IMG/VR virus record: IMGVR_UViG_3300008517_000033 | Coordinates: 1 to 38,141 of that record | Length of the DNA: 38,141 nt | Direction: 5' to 3' (one strand) | Source: a virus | Part shown: in pieces, positions 14,015-22,163 of the stretch | How positions within the stretch are numbered: the first letter of the stretch is position 1 | Layout: every line of letters begins with the position of its first letter | The notes under the pieces: model-generated | The model's input: the letters and a program-made list of their open reading frames with translations, nothing else | Database searches by the model: none | What the model was told of the DNA's origin: nothing | Made by a program: the position numbers and the translations under genes

Positions 14015-14617
14015 TTAGCTAACTAACTGTAGTTTCTTATGAATCTCTTTATGGCATTCTTCACATAGAGTAATACCATTATTTATATCAAATCTAAGTT
14101 CTGGATAATCAGCAAATGACTTAATATGATGAGCTATTAAATAAGTACCTCTTTTATTACAAATTTGGCAGGTATAATTATCCCTTTTAAATATTTCCAA
14201 TCTCCAATCTCTGCCTTTGTCTGAATTTCTTAATTTTACATTTATTGGAGATATACCACCTTTCCAATTGGGATTATCTTTACCACAATATCTACCTTTC
14301 ATAAATTTGCTCACTTTCTTTTTGGTTTCTTCAGAAGGTTTATAATCCAGACTATATTTATTCCCTAACATAAATTTTCTTATTTTTCTTTTATGTTCCT
14401 CAGAGAGCTTTTTCCCATATCTATGATTTTTTTCACCTAATTGAGCTAATCTCATCTTCTGTTTAGTTTCTTCTGTATGAGGTAATCTCTTTCTACCTTT
14501 AGCAGCTTCACTTAATTTTCTTCTCCAGCCCTCTGTAAGCTTCCTACCTTTTAATGCTTTGCTGATTTTCTGATTGCGTTCTTCTGTAAATGATTTTCCT
14601 ATATTAAATCTACCCAT
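14015..14617 (-). CDS. NUMOD3-HNH homing endonuclease, interrupted at its 5' end, 200 aa
   Basis: Residues 8-115 hold about four NUMOD3 repeats (SEEHKRKIRKFMLGNK, PSEETKKKVSKFMKGR), then 'GKDNPNWKGGISP', and residues 135-200 the HNH nuclease (CQIC, AHHIKSF, LCEECHKEIH). There is no ribosome site before its ATG. The reading frame continues upstream through one TAA into the 38-codon fragment at 14636-14752, which completes a zinc ribbon found in the related protein at 6464. Translation of the shorter form may still give an active nuclease, but the original gene appears broken. Confidence 0.8.
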   Translation of the reverse strand: MGRFNIGKSFTEERNQKISKALKGRKLTEGWRRKLSEAAKGRKRLPHTEETKQKMRLAQLGEKNHRYGKKLSEEHKRKIRKFMLGNKYSLDYKPSEETKKKVSKFMKGRYCGKDNPNWKGGISPINVKLRNSDKGRDWRLEIFKRDNYTCQICNKRGTYLIAHHIKSFADYPELRFDINNGITLCEECHKEIHKKLQLVS

Positions 14618-14635
14618 ACATTTTCGGCTACAGAA

Positions 14636-14752
14636 TTAATGCTTAGAACCTTTTACAGAAACATAATTTCTTTTGAATATTTTTCTGCAATAACTACATT
14701 TGCAAATACAGATATAGCCACGCTGTCCACTTCTTTTTTTCTCTAATATCAT
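14636..14752 (-). pseudogene. 5' fragment of the HNH gene, cut by an in-frame TAA
   Basis: Encodes MILEKKRSGQ...CKCSYCRKIFKRN...KGSKH then TAA, followed in the same frame by FCSRKCMGRF. Compared with the intact relative (CKCEICGKEFYKRN...SKHHYCNIEC), the stop replaces a His codon between the two cysteine pairs. It is a single nonsense change, or an early stop, in a zinc ribbon that belonged to the downstream endonuclease. Confidence 0.7.
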
Positions 14753-14769
14753 ATTTATAATTATAACAT

Positions 14770-15615
14770 TTATATCCAGCCACTGCGAAAAATTATCTCT
14801 GCTTTCCCGTTTGTATTACCTAACCCGTCCCTAAATTCAATGGAATTGTTACCTGGTAAAATCTTCCACCATTCGCTATCACTGCTTAAATAATTATATC
14901 TGCTGGAAAATGAATTTAACATAATTGTCTTTTCTTCAAAATCTACTTCTAAATAATCGCCATCGGCAACCACTAAATTAACCAATATCTCTTTTGCGCT
15001 GTCATTATTATTTCTAATTTTAGGACTTGATAGGGGCCCATACATTTTTACTATAGGAATTACTGAATAATTTCCGTTATTTGTACAGGTAATTTTACCA
15101 CCAGTTTGTATCGTTCCATAAGTCTTTGGATAAACTTTTACATATACTCTACCGCCTACAGCAGAAGGAATATAAACTGTTTCTGTTAATTCTTCCTGTG
15201 AGTAAATGTGTGGGTCTATTGCAAGTAAATTGATAGTGAATATTCTTGACAATCTATCAGCTTCAATTATTTCAGGAACATCGGTATCAAATACTTTACA
15301 ATAAATTTGTAATGGTATAAAACCTTCAGGCTGATATTTTAACCATCGATATTGCCCATCAGTTATGAAAGCATTTAAAAGATTTTGCCTTAAAGCGTTT
15401 CTTTCCAATATACTTCCTGCCAATATCTCCCCACCGATACTTATTAGTCTTTCGGACAATAGCGTACCATAATCTATCTGGCCATCCATAGCAGGCCTAT
15501 TTTCCCGAGCTTCTCGAATTCCGGGACTATCAAGGCCTCCAATTTTTGTAACTCTGTATTTAAAATCATCATCATTTAAGGTTAAGTTATTATAAATATA
15601 TTTATTACCTATCAT
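14770..15615 (-). CDS. Distal tail protein (Dit-like), 281 aa
   Basis: Matches siphovirus tail-component/Dit proteins (Sipho_tail): N-terminal 'KIGGLDSPGIREARENRPAM' belt with 'DGQIDYGTLLSER', a central 'YRWLKYQPEG' and a beta-rich C-terminal galectin-like half. It forms the ring at the tail end that binds the tail-tip hub. Its start overlaps the tape-measure stop by four bases, the standard order. Confidence 0.8.
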   Translation of the reverse strand: MIGNKYIYNNLTLNDDDFKYRVTKIGGLDSPGIREARENRPAMDGQIDYGTLLSERLISIGGEILAGSILERNALRQNLLNAFITDGQYRWLKYQPEGFIPLQIYCKVFDTDVPEIIEADRLSRIFTINLLAIDPHIYSQEELTETVYIPSAVGGRVYVKVYPKTYGTIQTGGKITCTNNGNYSVIPIVKMYGPLSSPKIRNNNDSAKEILVNLVVADGDYLEVDFEEKTIMLNSFSSRYNYLSSDSEWWKILPGNNSIEFRDGLGNTNGKAEIIFRSGWI

Positions 15616-18239
15616 TTATTTATCACTCCTACATATTGAGCAAATAACCTTGCAAAAGTTTTTGAAGCAAGCTCTTCATTGTATTCATTGTGTATATGAA
15701 TTTCTTGATATTTTGCAATGGTTTTTTCAATAGGCCTAACTTCCGCACCTCTAGGAAGATTAAGTAGTTCAGGGCCTCTTTCACCTACTATGGCTGCTCC
15801 TGCTTTTGTTATTTCTCCTCCTGCTTGCAGAGTAGGTATTCCGCCAAAGGAAACCTTACCAAGTTTTAGACCCCATTCTTTTCCTGCAAGTCCTGGAATT
15901 AGCTTTCCCACCCAGCTAGGTACTTTTATGTGAATTTTATTCAGGCCTCCAATTAAACCATTGATAGCAGTTTGACAACCTTTTATCATCTTATTTAGAA
16001 AGCCGATTATAGAATTGATAGGCCTCTTTATTCCTTCGACAATCTTATCCCATACCGATAGGAATGCTGTCTTAAACTTATCAAAATTACTTTTTATATC
16101 ATCCCATAATCCAGAGAAGAACTTCTTGATGCCATTCCAGACAGGGATAATAAAACTATCTTTCAACCAATTAAAAGTGGTTACTATAAGATTTTTAATA
16201 AATAAAATAGGTGGCGTAAAAATGTTTTTAATAGTTTCCCATACTTGTTTAAAGAAATTGCTTATTGTATTCCATATGGTAGTAATAATGTTTTTGGCAG
16301 CTTCAAACTGACTCTTAACAAGATTTACTACAGCTTCTATTTTTGGCTTAAAGAAATTATATATACCTTCCCAGATTTTTTTAAAGAAATCTGATATAGC
16401 AGTCCAGATTATTATCGCAGCATCCCGCATTATATTAAACTGGCCTACAAAAAAGTCTTTTACAGCAGTTCCTATAGTTACAAAAAATCCTAATATCTTA
16501 TCCCAGCCGGCTTTAAATGCTGCAACAATGGCATCCCAATTATCAACTATAATATTAAGTCCGGGAATCCAGTTTAACATCCAATCCCAGATAGCTTGGC
16601 CTGCTACTACAAACGCTTCTTTCACTCTTGCCCACATATCCGTAAACCAGGATACAATCCCTTCCCAGTGTGATATGACAAGTCCGTATGGGGTATAATT
16701 AAAGAATGCACTCTTTATTCCTTCCCAGACATTTATAAATATCTGCTTAACCTTATCCCATAAATCTACGAAGAATTGTTTTATCTTATCCCAGTGCTGA
16801 ATTATAAGACCATAGGGAGTGTAGTTAAGAAACATGTTTTTAATCCATTCCCAAGCAGTCTTAAATGCTTCTTTTATTTTATCCCATAAGTCTATAAAGA
16901 ACTTTTTAATCTTATCCCAATTTTTCCATACCACAATTCCGATTGCTACCAGCGCAGCAATAGCTGCAACGATTCCTATGATTATCCAGGTTATAGGACT
17001 TATAGCCATAATTGCATTTAATCCCATCATAGCTGCACCAATAATCATAAGAACTGGACCTACTGCTGCTAGAGCAACTACTATTCCCAGAATTATCTTC
17101 TGCCACGTTGGGTCTAGTTTTCCAAACCACTCTACTGCTCCCTTAACATAACCAGACAGTTTCACCAGCCAGGGACCTACATATTCAGCAATGACATCTC
17201 CTATCGAAATTAAGGCATTTTTTGACGTTTGCATAAATACATTCCATTGATAACCCGGGCCTTGTGCCATCTCTTCAAATGCTTCTCCTGCTCTACCTGT
17301 TGAATTAGTTACTGTTTCAAGAGCTTCTGCAAAGTCTTTTGCATTAGTAGTAGTAAGAGGCAAGATCGCTCTAATTGCCTCCACATTAGGAAATAACTCT
17401 GTTAATGCAGCAACATCTCCACCAGTTACTTTTGTTATTTCCTCCATAACTCCTGCAAGTCCTCCAAACTTCTTTATAGCTTCAGGGCCGGTTTTAACTC
17501 CCCATTCCTCATACAATTTCTGCAGATTTGCTGATGGTTTTATAAGCTGAGTAAATACTGCGTTAAGAGCAGTGGATGCTTGTTCTGTTGAACCCGAAAC
17601 TTTAGTCAATGTGCCTAGAGCTGCTCCAGTTTCTTCAATTGTAACTCCTAGTCCAGTAGCTGAAGTTGATGCTCTCGGAAAGCAAACAGCCAGTTCCTCA
17701 AAAGTCAAAAGTCCAGTGTCCACAATTCCAAAAAATGTATCCATAGCTCTATTTGCTCCAAGTACTCCTTCAAGACCAAATACATTCATAGCTTTAGTTA
17801 ATGCCTCAGTAGTGGCCGTAGCATCTGCTGCACCACCAACTGCACCTTCCATTGAAGTAGTTAAGATATCTATTGCGTCTGCTCCTCTAAATCCTGCTGA
17901 AACAATCATATAAAAAGCTCCTGAAATATCCTCTGCACTTTTGCCAGTTCTATTGGACATATCAAGAATTTCCTTTTTATAATTCTTCATCTCATCTTCG
18001 GTAGCTTTAAGCATGACGTTGACTTTCCTCATGTTTTGGTCAAAATCTCCAGCCATCTTAAATGCAGCAGTGCCTAACCCCACAATGGGCAAAGTTAATC
18101 CCATAGTCATTTTCTTGCCAACGCCCATAAAACTTTGGCCCATACTTTTTAATTTTCCTTGTAGACCGCCCAATTGTTCATTGACTTTTCCAATTCCGTC
18201 AAGACCAATTCTTCCTACAATTGAGAATGCTTCAAACAT
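15612..18239 (-). CDS. Tape measure protein, 875 aa
   Basis: Residues 60-340 match the TP901-type minor tail/tape measure core. Residues 380-430 are strongly hydrophobic (several membrane-active helices). From about 430 to 600 there are Trp-rich repeats of about 45 residues (WDKIKQFFVDLWDKVKQIF; NYTPYGL.I.HW). The C-terminus has the typical 'AAIVGERGPELLNLPRGAEV'. It sets tail length and is expected inside the tail tube. The start overlaps the frameshifted chaperone stop by one base. Confidence 0.9.
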   Translation of the reverse strand: MFEAFSIVGRIGLDGIGKVNEQLGGLQGKLKSMGQSFMGVGKKMTMGLTLPIVGLGTAAFKMAGDFDQNMRKVNVMLKATEDEMKNYKKEILDMSNRTGKSAEDISGAFYMIVSAGFRGADAIDILTTSMEGAVGGAADATATTEALTKAMNVFGLEGVLGANRAMDTFFGIVDTGLLTFEELAVCFPRASTSATGLGVTIEETGAALGTLTKVSGSTEQASTALNAVFTQLIKPSANLQKLYEEWGVKTGPEAIKKFGGLAGVMEEITKVTGGDVAALTELFPNVEAIRAILPLTTTNAKDFAEALETVTNSTGRAGEAFEEMAQGPGYQWNVFMQTSKNALISIGDVIAEYVGPWLVKLSGYVKGAVEWFGKLDPTWQKIILGIVVALAAVGPVLMIIGAAMMGLNAIMAISPITWIIIGIVAAIAALVAIGIVVWKNWDKIKKFFIDLWDKIKEAFKTAWEWIKNMFLNYTPYGLIIQHWDKIKQFFVDLWDKVKQIFINVWEGIKSAFFNYTPYGLVISHWEGIVSWFTDMWARVKEAFVVAGQAIWDWMLNWIPGLNIIVDNWDAIVAAFKAGWDKILGFFVTIGTAVKDFFVGQFNIMRDAAIIIWTAISDFFKKIWEGIYNFFKPKIEAVVNLVKSQFEAAKNIITTIWNTISNFFKQVWETIKNIFTPPILFIKNLIVTTFNWLKDSFIIPVWNGIKKFFSGLWDDIKSNFDKFKTAFLSVWDKIVEGIKRPINSIIGFLNKMIKGCQTAINGLIGGLNKIHIKVPSWVGKLIPGLAGKEWGLKLGKVSFGGIPTLQAGGEITKAGAAIVGERGPELLNLPRGAEVRPIEKTIAKYQEIHIHNEYNEELASKTFARLFAQYVGVINK

Positions 18240-18619
18240 TATTTATCCTTTTTCATTTTTCTTTTTTTATCCTTTGCAATAATTCCTGCAGCATAAGCTA
18301 AAGCCTTTGATTTTATAACTTTCCTCTCTCTTTTAGTCATCTTTTTAGATTCCCCTGTAATTTTAAGATAACGTAAATATTGAGGAAAATTCTTCTTGCC
18401 ACCAGCACCCATTTGCCAACCAATGAAAGCAGCATATACATAATTTGCCCTTATATCCTCTTTTATTCTTTGTTCAACAATCTTGCGGTAACTCAGATAT
18501 TTTGAGTATGGCAGTTCCAGGATATATTCTTCTGTCCAGCCATATCTTGAAATTAAGAGGTCTGCTTTTTCTCTGAAGACTTGAATACTTCTACTAACTT
18601 GGTAGCTCTCTGAAAAAAA
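18239..18619 (-). CDS. Tail assembly chaperone, frameshifted C-terminal part (gpT-like)
   Basis: This reading frame has no own start. It continues from the upstream 159-aa gene after a -1 slip on T-TTT-TTT and reads FFSESYQVSRS...RYGWTEEYILELPY...GWQMGAGGKK..., ending next to the tape-measure ATG. The arrangement mirrors lambda G/GT: the fusion binds the tape measure during tail assembly. Coding signal is open for the whole stretch. Confidence 0.8.
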   Translation of the reverse strand, partial: FFSESYQVSRSIQVFREKADLLISRYGWTEEYILELPYSKYLSYRKIVEQRIKEDIRANYVYAAFIGWQMGAGGKKNFPQYLRYLKITGESKKMTKRERKVIKSKALAYAAGIIAKDKKRKMKKDK

Positions 18620-19032
18620 TCAAGTAGATTCTCCTTCTTCGATAGCTTTTCAATTATTACTAGAGTGGCCTGATATGGAAGCACATCAAATTCTTCTACT
18701 TTCATGTTTACCAAATCAGCCATAAAGGACTTAATCTCTGATTCTGCAACTGATAGTATGACACTAAAGATTTGTATTCCAAAGATTTGCACATCTTTAT
18801 CAACTTCTGCCTCTTCTGTTTTTTCACCCTCTTTTACATCTTTAGCTTTTTTGCCTTCTCCAGCTTCTTTCATCTCTTTAGCTTTTTTGCCAAGTTCTCC
18901 AAGATCAATATTCGATGCCTTCATTGCCTCCATTAATTTGTCTCCACATTTACTAAGGATTGTTGCAATCTTAAATAAATCTTTGGTCTGGAGATTTCTT
19001 GGCTCTAACTCCTCTACATTTATATCACTCAT
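18553..19032 (-). CDS. Tail assembly chaperone (gpG-like), 159 aa
   Basis: An acidic, helical protein with a lysine/glutamate-rich middle (residues 50-75). Size, position between tail tube and tape measure, and the frameshift extension identify it as the gpG-type chaperone. It coats the tape measure until the tube polymerises. Confidence 0.75.
   Translation of the reverse strand: MSDINVEELEPRNLQTKDLFKIATILSKCGDKLMEAMKASNIDLGELGKKAKEMKEAGEGKKAKDVKEGEKTEEAEVDKDVQIFGIQIFSVILSVAESEIKSFMADLVNMKVEEFDVLPYQATLVIIEKLSKKENLLDFFQRATKLVEVFKSSEKKQTS
18613..18619 (-). promoter_or_regulatory. Slippery heptamer for -1 frameshift
   Basis: Seven consecutive T in the frame GA-T TTT TTT-CAG: both P- and A-site codons can re-pair after a one-base backward slip. 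The zero frame stops 46 bases after and the -1 frame runs on to the tape-measure start. Confidence 0.7.
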
Positions 19033-19059
19033 TTTTTCCCTTCTTAAAATAGATTAATA

Positions 19060-19635
19060 TTAAGACTCTTCAGAAATTATTGGGAAACGAATTTCCCAAG
19101 GTTCCTCAGTTAAGTCAGATGGGTCAAAATGTCCGGTAAAGGTAACTGCTATAACTCCTTCTTCCTTATCAGCAGTAGTAAGTTCCATATTTTCATCAGA
19201 TAGAGCTTCCTTGATTATTCCAATGAAATCTTCATCTGCTCCAGAAACCTTGCCTATGATTGCAACGTTAGTCAGATAATCACCGTCTATGATATCTCTG
19301 ATTCTCTTTATTGAGTCATGGGTCTTTGCCTCTGCTGATGGATAATCAGTTTTTGCAGAACCTGGCAACATTACTACCAGAGCATCTGCATCTATTTCCA
19401 GTAAATTTGCAGTTATTCTTGACCTTATTGCAATTATTCTTCTAGTTCCCTTTACTGGCCCCCTTGCTCCATCTATATCTGGGGTTCTAATATCTTGTTC
19501 AACTAGAAAAACATTACCGCCTCTTGTTGCACCAAGCAGTGCCTCATTATCCTCATCATAATTAAGGTACACTGCCCCAGCATCTAGGACGAACCTTTTA
19601 ACTGTTTCAGTTGTTATTCCATGTGTCTGTACCAT
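19060..19635 (-). CDS. Major tail (tube) protein, 191 aa
   Basis: A beta-rich protein with 'TGHFDPSDLTEEPWEIRFPI' at its end, matching siphovirus tube proteins of about 190-210 residues. N-terminal 'FVLDAGAVYLNYDEDNEALL' and 'GARGPVKGTRR' loops also fit. It lies upstream of the chaperone/tape measure pair as in lambda and HK97. Strong AGGAGG start site. Confidence 0.75.
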   Translation of the reverse strand: MVQTHGITTETVKRFVLDAGAVYLNYDEDNEALLGATRGGNVFLVEQDIRTPDIDGARGPVKGTRRIIAIRSRITANLLEIDADALVVMLPGSAKTDYPSAEAKTHDSIKRIRDIIDGDYLTNVAIIGKVSGADEDFIGIIKEALSDENMELTTADKEEGVIAVTFTGHFDPSDLTEEPWEIRFPIISEES

Positions 19636-19664
19636 TATTTTATCCTCCTTTCTTATTTAACTTA

Positions 19665-19790
19665 TTATCTATTTCGGCCTCCGCCTCTACCTCCACCTTG
19701 ACCTCTTCCCGGGCCTCTTCCTGTCGGACAAGGATTTGTATTAGCATTAGCTCCTGTACCTCTTCCTGAACCATCTCTTCTTCCACCCAT
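19665..19790 (-). CDS. Gly/Arg-rich (RGG-like) micro-protein, 41 aa
   Basis: MGGRRDGSGRGTGANANTN then CPTGRGPGRGQGGGRGGG-type repeats: about 40% Gly and 20% Arg, with a single Cys. It has an AAAGGAGG site and its own tandem position before the tube gene, preceded by a terminator. Loosely resembles short Gly-rich DUF5320-type proteins. The sequence predicts an unfolded, nucleic-acid or phosphate-binding peptide; role unknown. Confidence 0.6.
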   Translation of the reverse strand: MGGRRDGSGRGTGANANTNPCPTGRGPGRGQGGGRGGGRNR

Positions 19791-19821
19791 TTTTTTCCTC
19801 CTTTAATTTATTTTTATCTAT

Positions 19822-19852
19822 AAAAAAAGACACCCAAAAAATTTGAGTGTCT
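19822..19852 (-). terminator. Intrinsic terminator after the tail terminator gene
   Basis: AGACACTCA / TGGGTGTCT nine-pair stem (G-U included), then TTTTTTT. It precedes the Gly/Arg-rich gene. Confidence 0.85.
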
Positions 19853-19881
19853 TAGTATATTCTTAATATATTATTTATATA

Positions 19882-20322
19882 TTATTCGCCCATTAACTGA
19901 CTGATAAATGCCTTTCTCCAGAAAACAACATTAAATTCAATATTCCAATGAACAACATTTGGAGTATCTTCTGGTATAACTCCATCTGAATTTGAATAAA
20001 CCCTTATAGCAGGTCCGCTTTCTTCAGATTCAAATCTCCTTCTATCCCAGAGTTTCATTACTCTTTCCTTTATATTTTCAGCCTCAACAGAAGAATTGCC
20101 CTTTGTAAAAATATCTACATTAGCAATTCCACTTTTTTTTGCCCAATGATCACCTGCTGGAAATCTATATGTAATGACTATATATGGAAACTTAACATCT
20201 TGCTCTGCCCAACTGTCATAAATGGCCGGAGCATCTTCATCAAAAATTGCACTGGCCAGCATTGCTTTTAATGGATCATTATCTATTAAAACCTTATTTA
20301 ATACTTCTATTACTTTAGACAT
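19882..20322 (-). CDS. Tail terminator / tail completion protein (DUF3168-like), 146 aa
   Basis: Contains 'FPYIVITYRF', 'NVDIFTKGNS' and 'RVMKLWDRRRF', a typical alternating alpha/beta order of tail terminator proteins that cap the tube and join it to the head. Start touches the stop of the gp10-like gene. Confidence 0.75.
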   Translation of the reverse strand: MSKVIEVLNKVLIDNDPLKAMLASAIFDEDAPAIYDSWAEQDVKFPYIVITYRFPAGDHWAKKSGIANVDIFTKGNSSVEAENIKERVMKLWDRRRFESEESGPAIRVYSNSDGVIPEDTPNVVHWNIEFNVVFWRKAFISQLMGE

Positions 20323-20741
20323 TATAAATATTCCTTACTCAATATTCTTATAATCTCATTTTTGTTCTTTTCAAATGCTATACCAAGATGAGGTCTAGGC
20401 TTCATTCCTCCTTTACCACTTGTACCCTTTTCAAGCATAAGTGCATAAAGTAGCATAGCTCCTATATACCCAACAAAGCCTTTTACATAAGGTTTATAAT
20501 CTCTTGCCAGATCTCCGAATCTTCTTGCAGGAGCTTCCCCGGGGGCAGAAGCCTGATACTTTTTCTTTGTTCCGGGTACATTATAAAATCTGCCAGATCT
20601 CGTACCTACTAAAATTTGATCTATCAATACATCATGAGTGCTAAAAGTTGCTTCTCTTATATTACTTTCCCCAGCCCGTTTTAAAAGTTCTTTTATCTCT
20701 GGAATTTTATCTGTTATTTTTACTACAAATTGTTTAACCAC
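20322..20741 (-). CDS. HK97 gp10-like protein, 139 aa
   Basis: Shows the gp10 family pattern: N-terminal helix (IPEIKELLKRAGESNIREA), 'GTRSGRFYNVPGTKKKYQAS', 'APGEAPARRFGDLARDYK', and 'LEKGTSGKGGMKPRPHLGIAF'. It is a neck protein of the head-tail joining complex. Confidence 0.85.
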   Translation of the reverse strand: MVKQFVVKITDKIPEIKELLKRAGESNIREATFSTHDVLIDQILVGTRSGRFYNVPGTKKKYQASAPGEAPARRFGDLARDYKPYVKGFVGYIGAMLLYALMLEKGTSGKGGMKPRPHLGIAFEKNKNEIIRILSKEYL

Positions 20742-21069
20742 TTTTATTCACCGTCTCCACTGCAACAAATTCAAGATATCTATCACTTTCAGAAGGATTT
20801 ATCATCCCTTTGATATCATAGAATTTGCTATCGTAATATGCCCTGCACTTATTAGCAAAAGAAGCTATACTCGGATGATGTCTTATTATTATTTTTGTAT
20901 TCACTTCTGGATAAATAGATTGATATTTTGAAATTTCATCTGCTTTCAGTGGATCTATTCCTGCCCAGACAGTATCTATTATCTGAAATTCAGTAGTCCA
21001 TCCTCCCCTGCCGTCAGATGTTTTTTTTGGTTTCTTAAAAATAATTCTCTTATTAAGTTTGCTGAACAT
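20734..21069 (-). CDS. Head closure protein (head-tail joining family), 111 aa
   Basis: Begins 'FSKLNKRIIFKKPKKTSDGR' followed by 'TVWAGIDPL' and a beta-strand end ('YYDSKFYDIKGMI'), the usual head-closure (Phage_H_T_join) layout. Its start lies inside the end of the HNH gene, suggesting that the HNH gene was inserted with minimal disturbance. Confidence 0.8.
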   Translation of the reverse strand: MFSKLNKRIIFKKPKKTSDGRGGWTTEFQIIDTVWAGIDPLKADEISKYQSIYPEVNTKIIIRHHPSIASFANKCRAYYDSKFYDIKGMINPSESDRYLEFVAVETVNKSG

Positions 21070-21403
21070 ACTTTTTTATCTCCGCATGCAATTTACTATG
21101 ACAAGTTCCACAAAGTGTTATTAAATTCTTCGGGTCGCAATTCTCTTTATCATAATCAATGTGATGTATAACAAAACTTCTTTGCCCCCTTTTCCATTTA
21201 CACTGACAAAGTTGACAAGTGTATCTATCTCTAATTCTAATAGATTTTCTTAATGTTTCCGTCCAGTTTATTGGATAAGGCTCAAAAGATAATCCACCCT
21301 GCCAGTTAGGACTATTCTCTCCAGAACATAATTTACTCAATTTTTCTTTTGTTTCTTCAGAACATTTTTCTGAACATTTCCAATGTTTACCTAAAGTACT
21401 CAT
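21053..21403 (-). CDS. Small NUMOD3-HNH endonuclease, 116 aa
   Basis: One NUMOD3-like repeat (CSEETKEKLSKLCSGENSPN) is followed by the HNH nuclease with CQLC, VIHHIDYDKENCDPKN and LCGTCHSKLH. It sits between two connector genes and ends 17 bases inside the next. Typical mobile free-standing endonuclease in a conserved gene pair; no terminator follows. Confidence 0.85.
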   Translation of the reverse strand: MSTLGKHWKCSEKCSEETKEKLSKLCSGENSPNWQGGLSFEPYPINWTETLRKSIRIRDRYTCQLCQCKWKRGQRSFVIHHIDYDKENCDPKNLITLCGTCHSKLHAEIKKYVQQT

Positions 21404-21414
21404 AATTTTTTCCC

Positions 21415-21750
21415 TTACATTCCGGGATTCTTTCTATAAAATCTTAATCCCTTATATTCATCTTCATCATCATAGGTAACAGATTGACTTCCAAGCTTCT
21501 CAGATTTAACTCCAGATATTCTCTGCTCATAATCCCTGCATATTCTTTTCTTAATCCAGACTCTTACTGAAGCTGGTATTATCTCTGTGCTTGCAAAATT
21601 AGTATTTAAGAATTCTTCAGCACTATCACAAGCACCTTTTATCAAGTCTTCAATTAGGGTATCATCTTCTGTCACTTTTTCACTAATCTTTAGCTCGTTT
21701 TTCATTTCATCAACGGTTATGTCATTGTAATCATAAAGGGACATTACCAT
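21415..21750 (-). CDS. Head-tail connector, gp6-like adaptor, 111 aa
   Basis: Starts 'MSLYDYNDITVDEMKNELKI', then 'DDTLIEDLIKGACDSAEEFL' and a C-terminal 'ICRDYEQRIS' helix. This is the DNA-packaging/gp6 adaptor family that docks under the portal. Likely start at Met3 (ATGTCC) or Met1. Confidence 0.8.
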   Translation of the reverse strand: MVMSLYDYNDITVDEMKNELKISEKVTEDDTLIEDLIKGACDSAEEFLNTNFASTEIIPASVRVWIKKRICRDYEQRISGVKSEKLGSQSVTYDDEDEYKGLRFYRKNPGM

Positions 21751-22160
21751 CTACTCCTTTTTATAATTCCACTTTTTCTTTTCTTAGTTTTAAACTGATC
21801 AGTTGTAATTGGACTGATTTTCTTTCTCTCTTTTTTTCCTGTAGATTCTTCGAGTATTCCAATTTCTCTTGGTTCCACTTTTACCTCTTCTAGTTTTTTA
21901 CCATATCCTTCATATTCTTTTACTTTTTCTTCCTTGTTTTTTTCTGGCTCAATAATCTTTTTCTTATAAACCTCTTTTGATTTTTCCTTTGCAATCCTGA
22001 TAACTCCTTTTGGTTTTTCATTGATAATTGTAATTACCTCCACTAATTTGTAGTTAATTAGCAACCTTGCATAATGGTCATCTGCTTTGAATGTCTTGCC
22101 TTTTGGAATCATCTTTTTATTTCTATCCTGAAAAGTTTTTAGAGCTTTTACCTTATACAT
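21744..22160 (-). CDS. Hypothetical protein in the connector operon, 138 aa
   Basis: The first 45 residues (VKALKTFQDRNKKMIPKGKT, then KADDHYARLLINYKLVE) look like the small SH3-like domain frequently encoded beside phage connector genes. Residues 50-138 are Lys/Glu-rich and likely disordered. Probably a head decoration or head-tail protein, by context. AAGGAGGTG ribosome site. Confidence 0.5.
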   Translation of the reverse strand: MYKVKALKTFQDRNKKMIPKGKTFKADDHYARLLINYKLVEVITIINEKPKGVIRIAKEKSKEVYKKKIIEPEKNKEEKVKEYEGYGKKLEEVKVEPREIGILEESTGKKERKKISPITTDQFKTKKRKSGIIKRSRW

Positions 22161-22163
22161 ATT

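Noticed and set aside
14636-14638. Reassigned TAA codon (read as an amino acid)
   Set aside because: TAA is used as a normal stop by many other genes in the window, for example in TAATG overlaps, so recoding would break them. A nonsense mutation is simpler.
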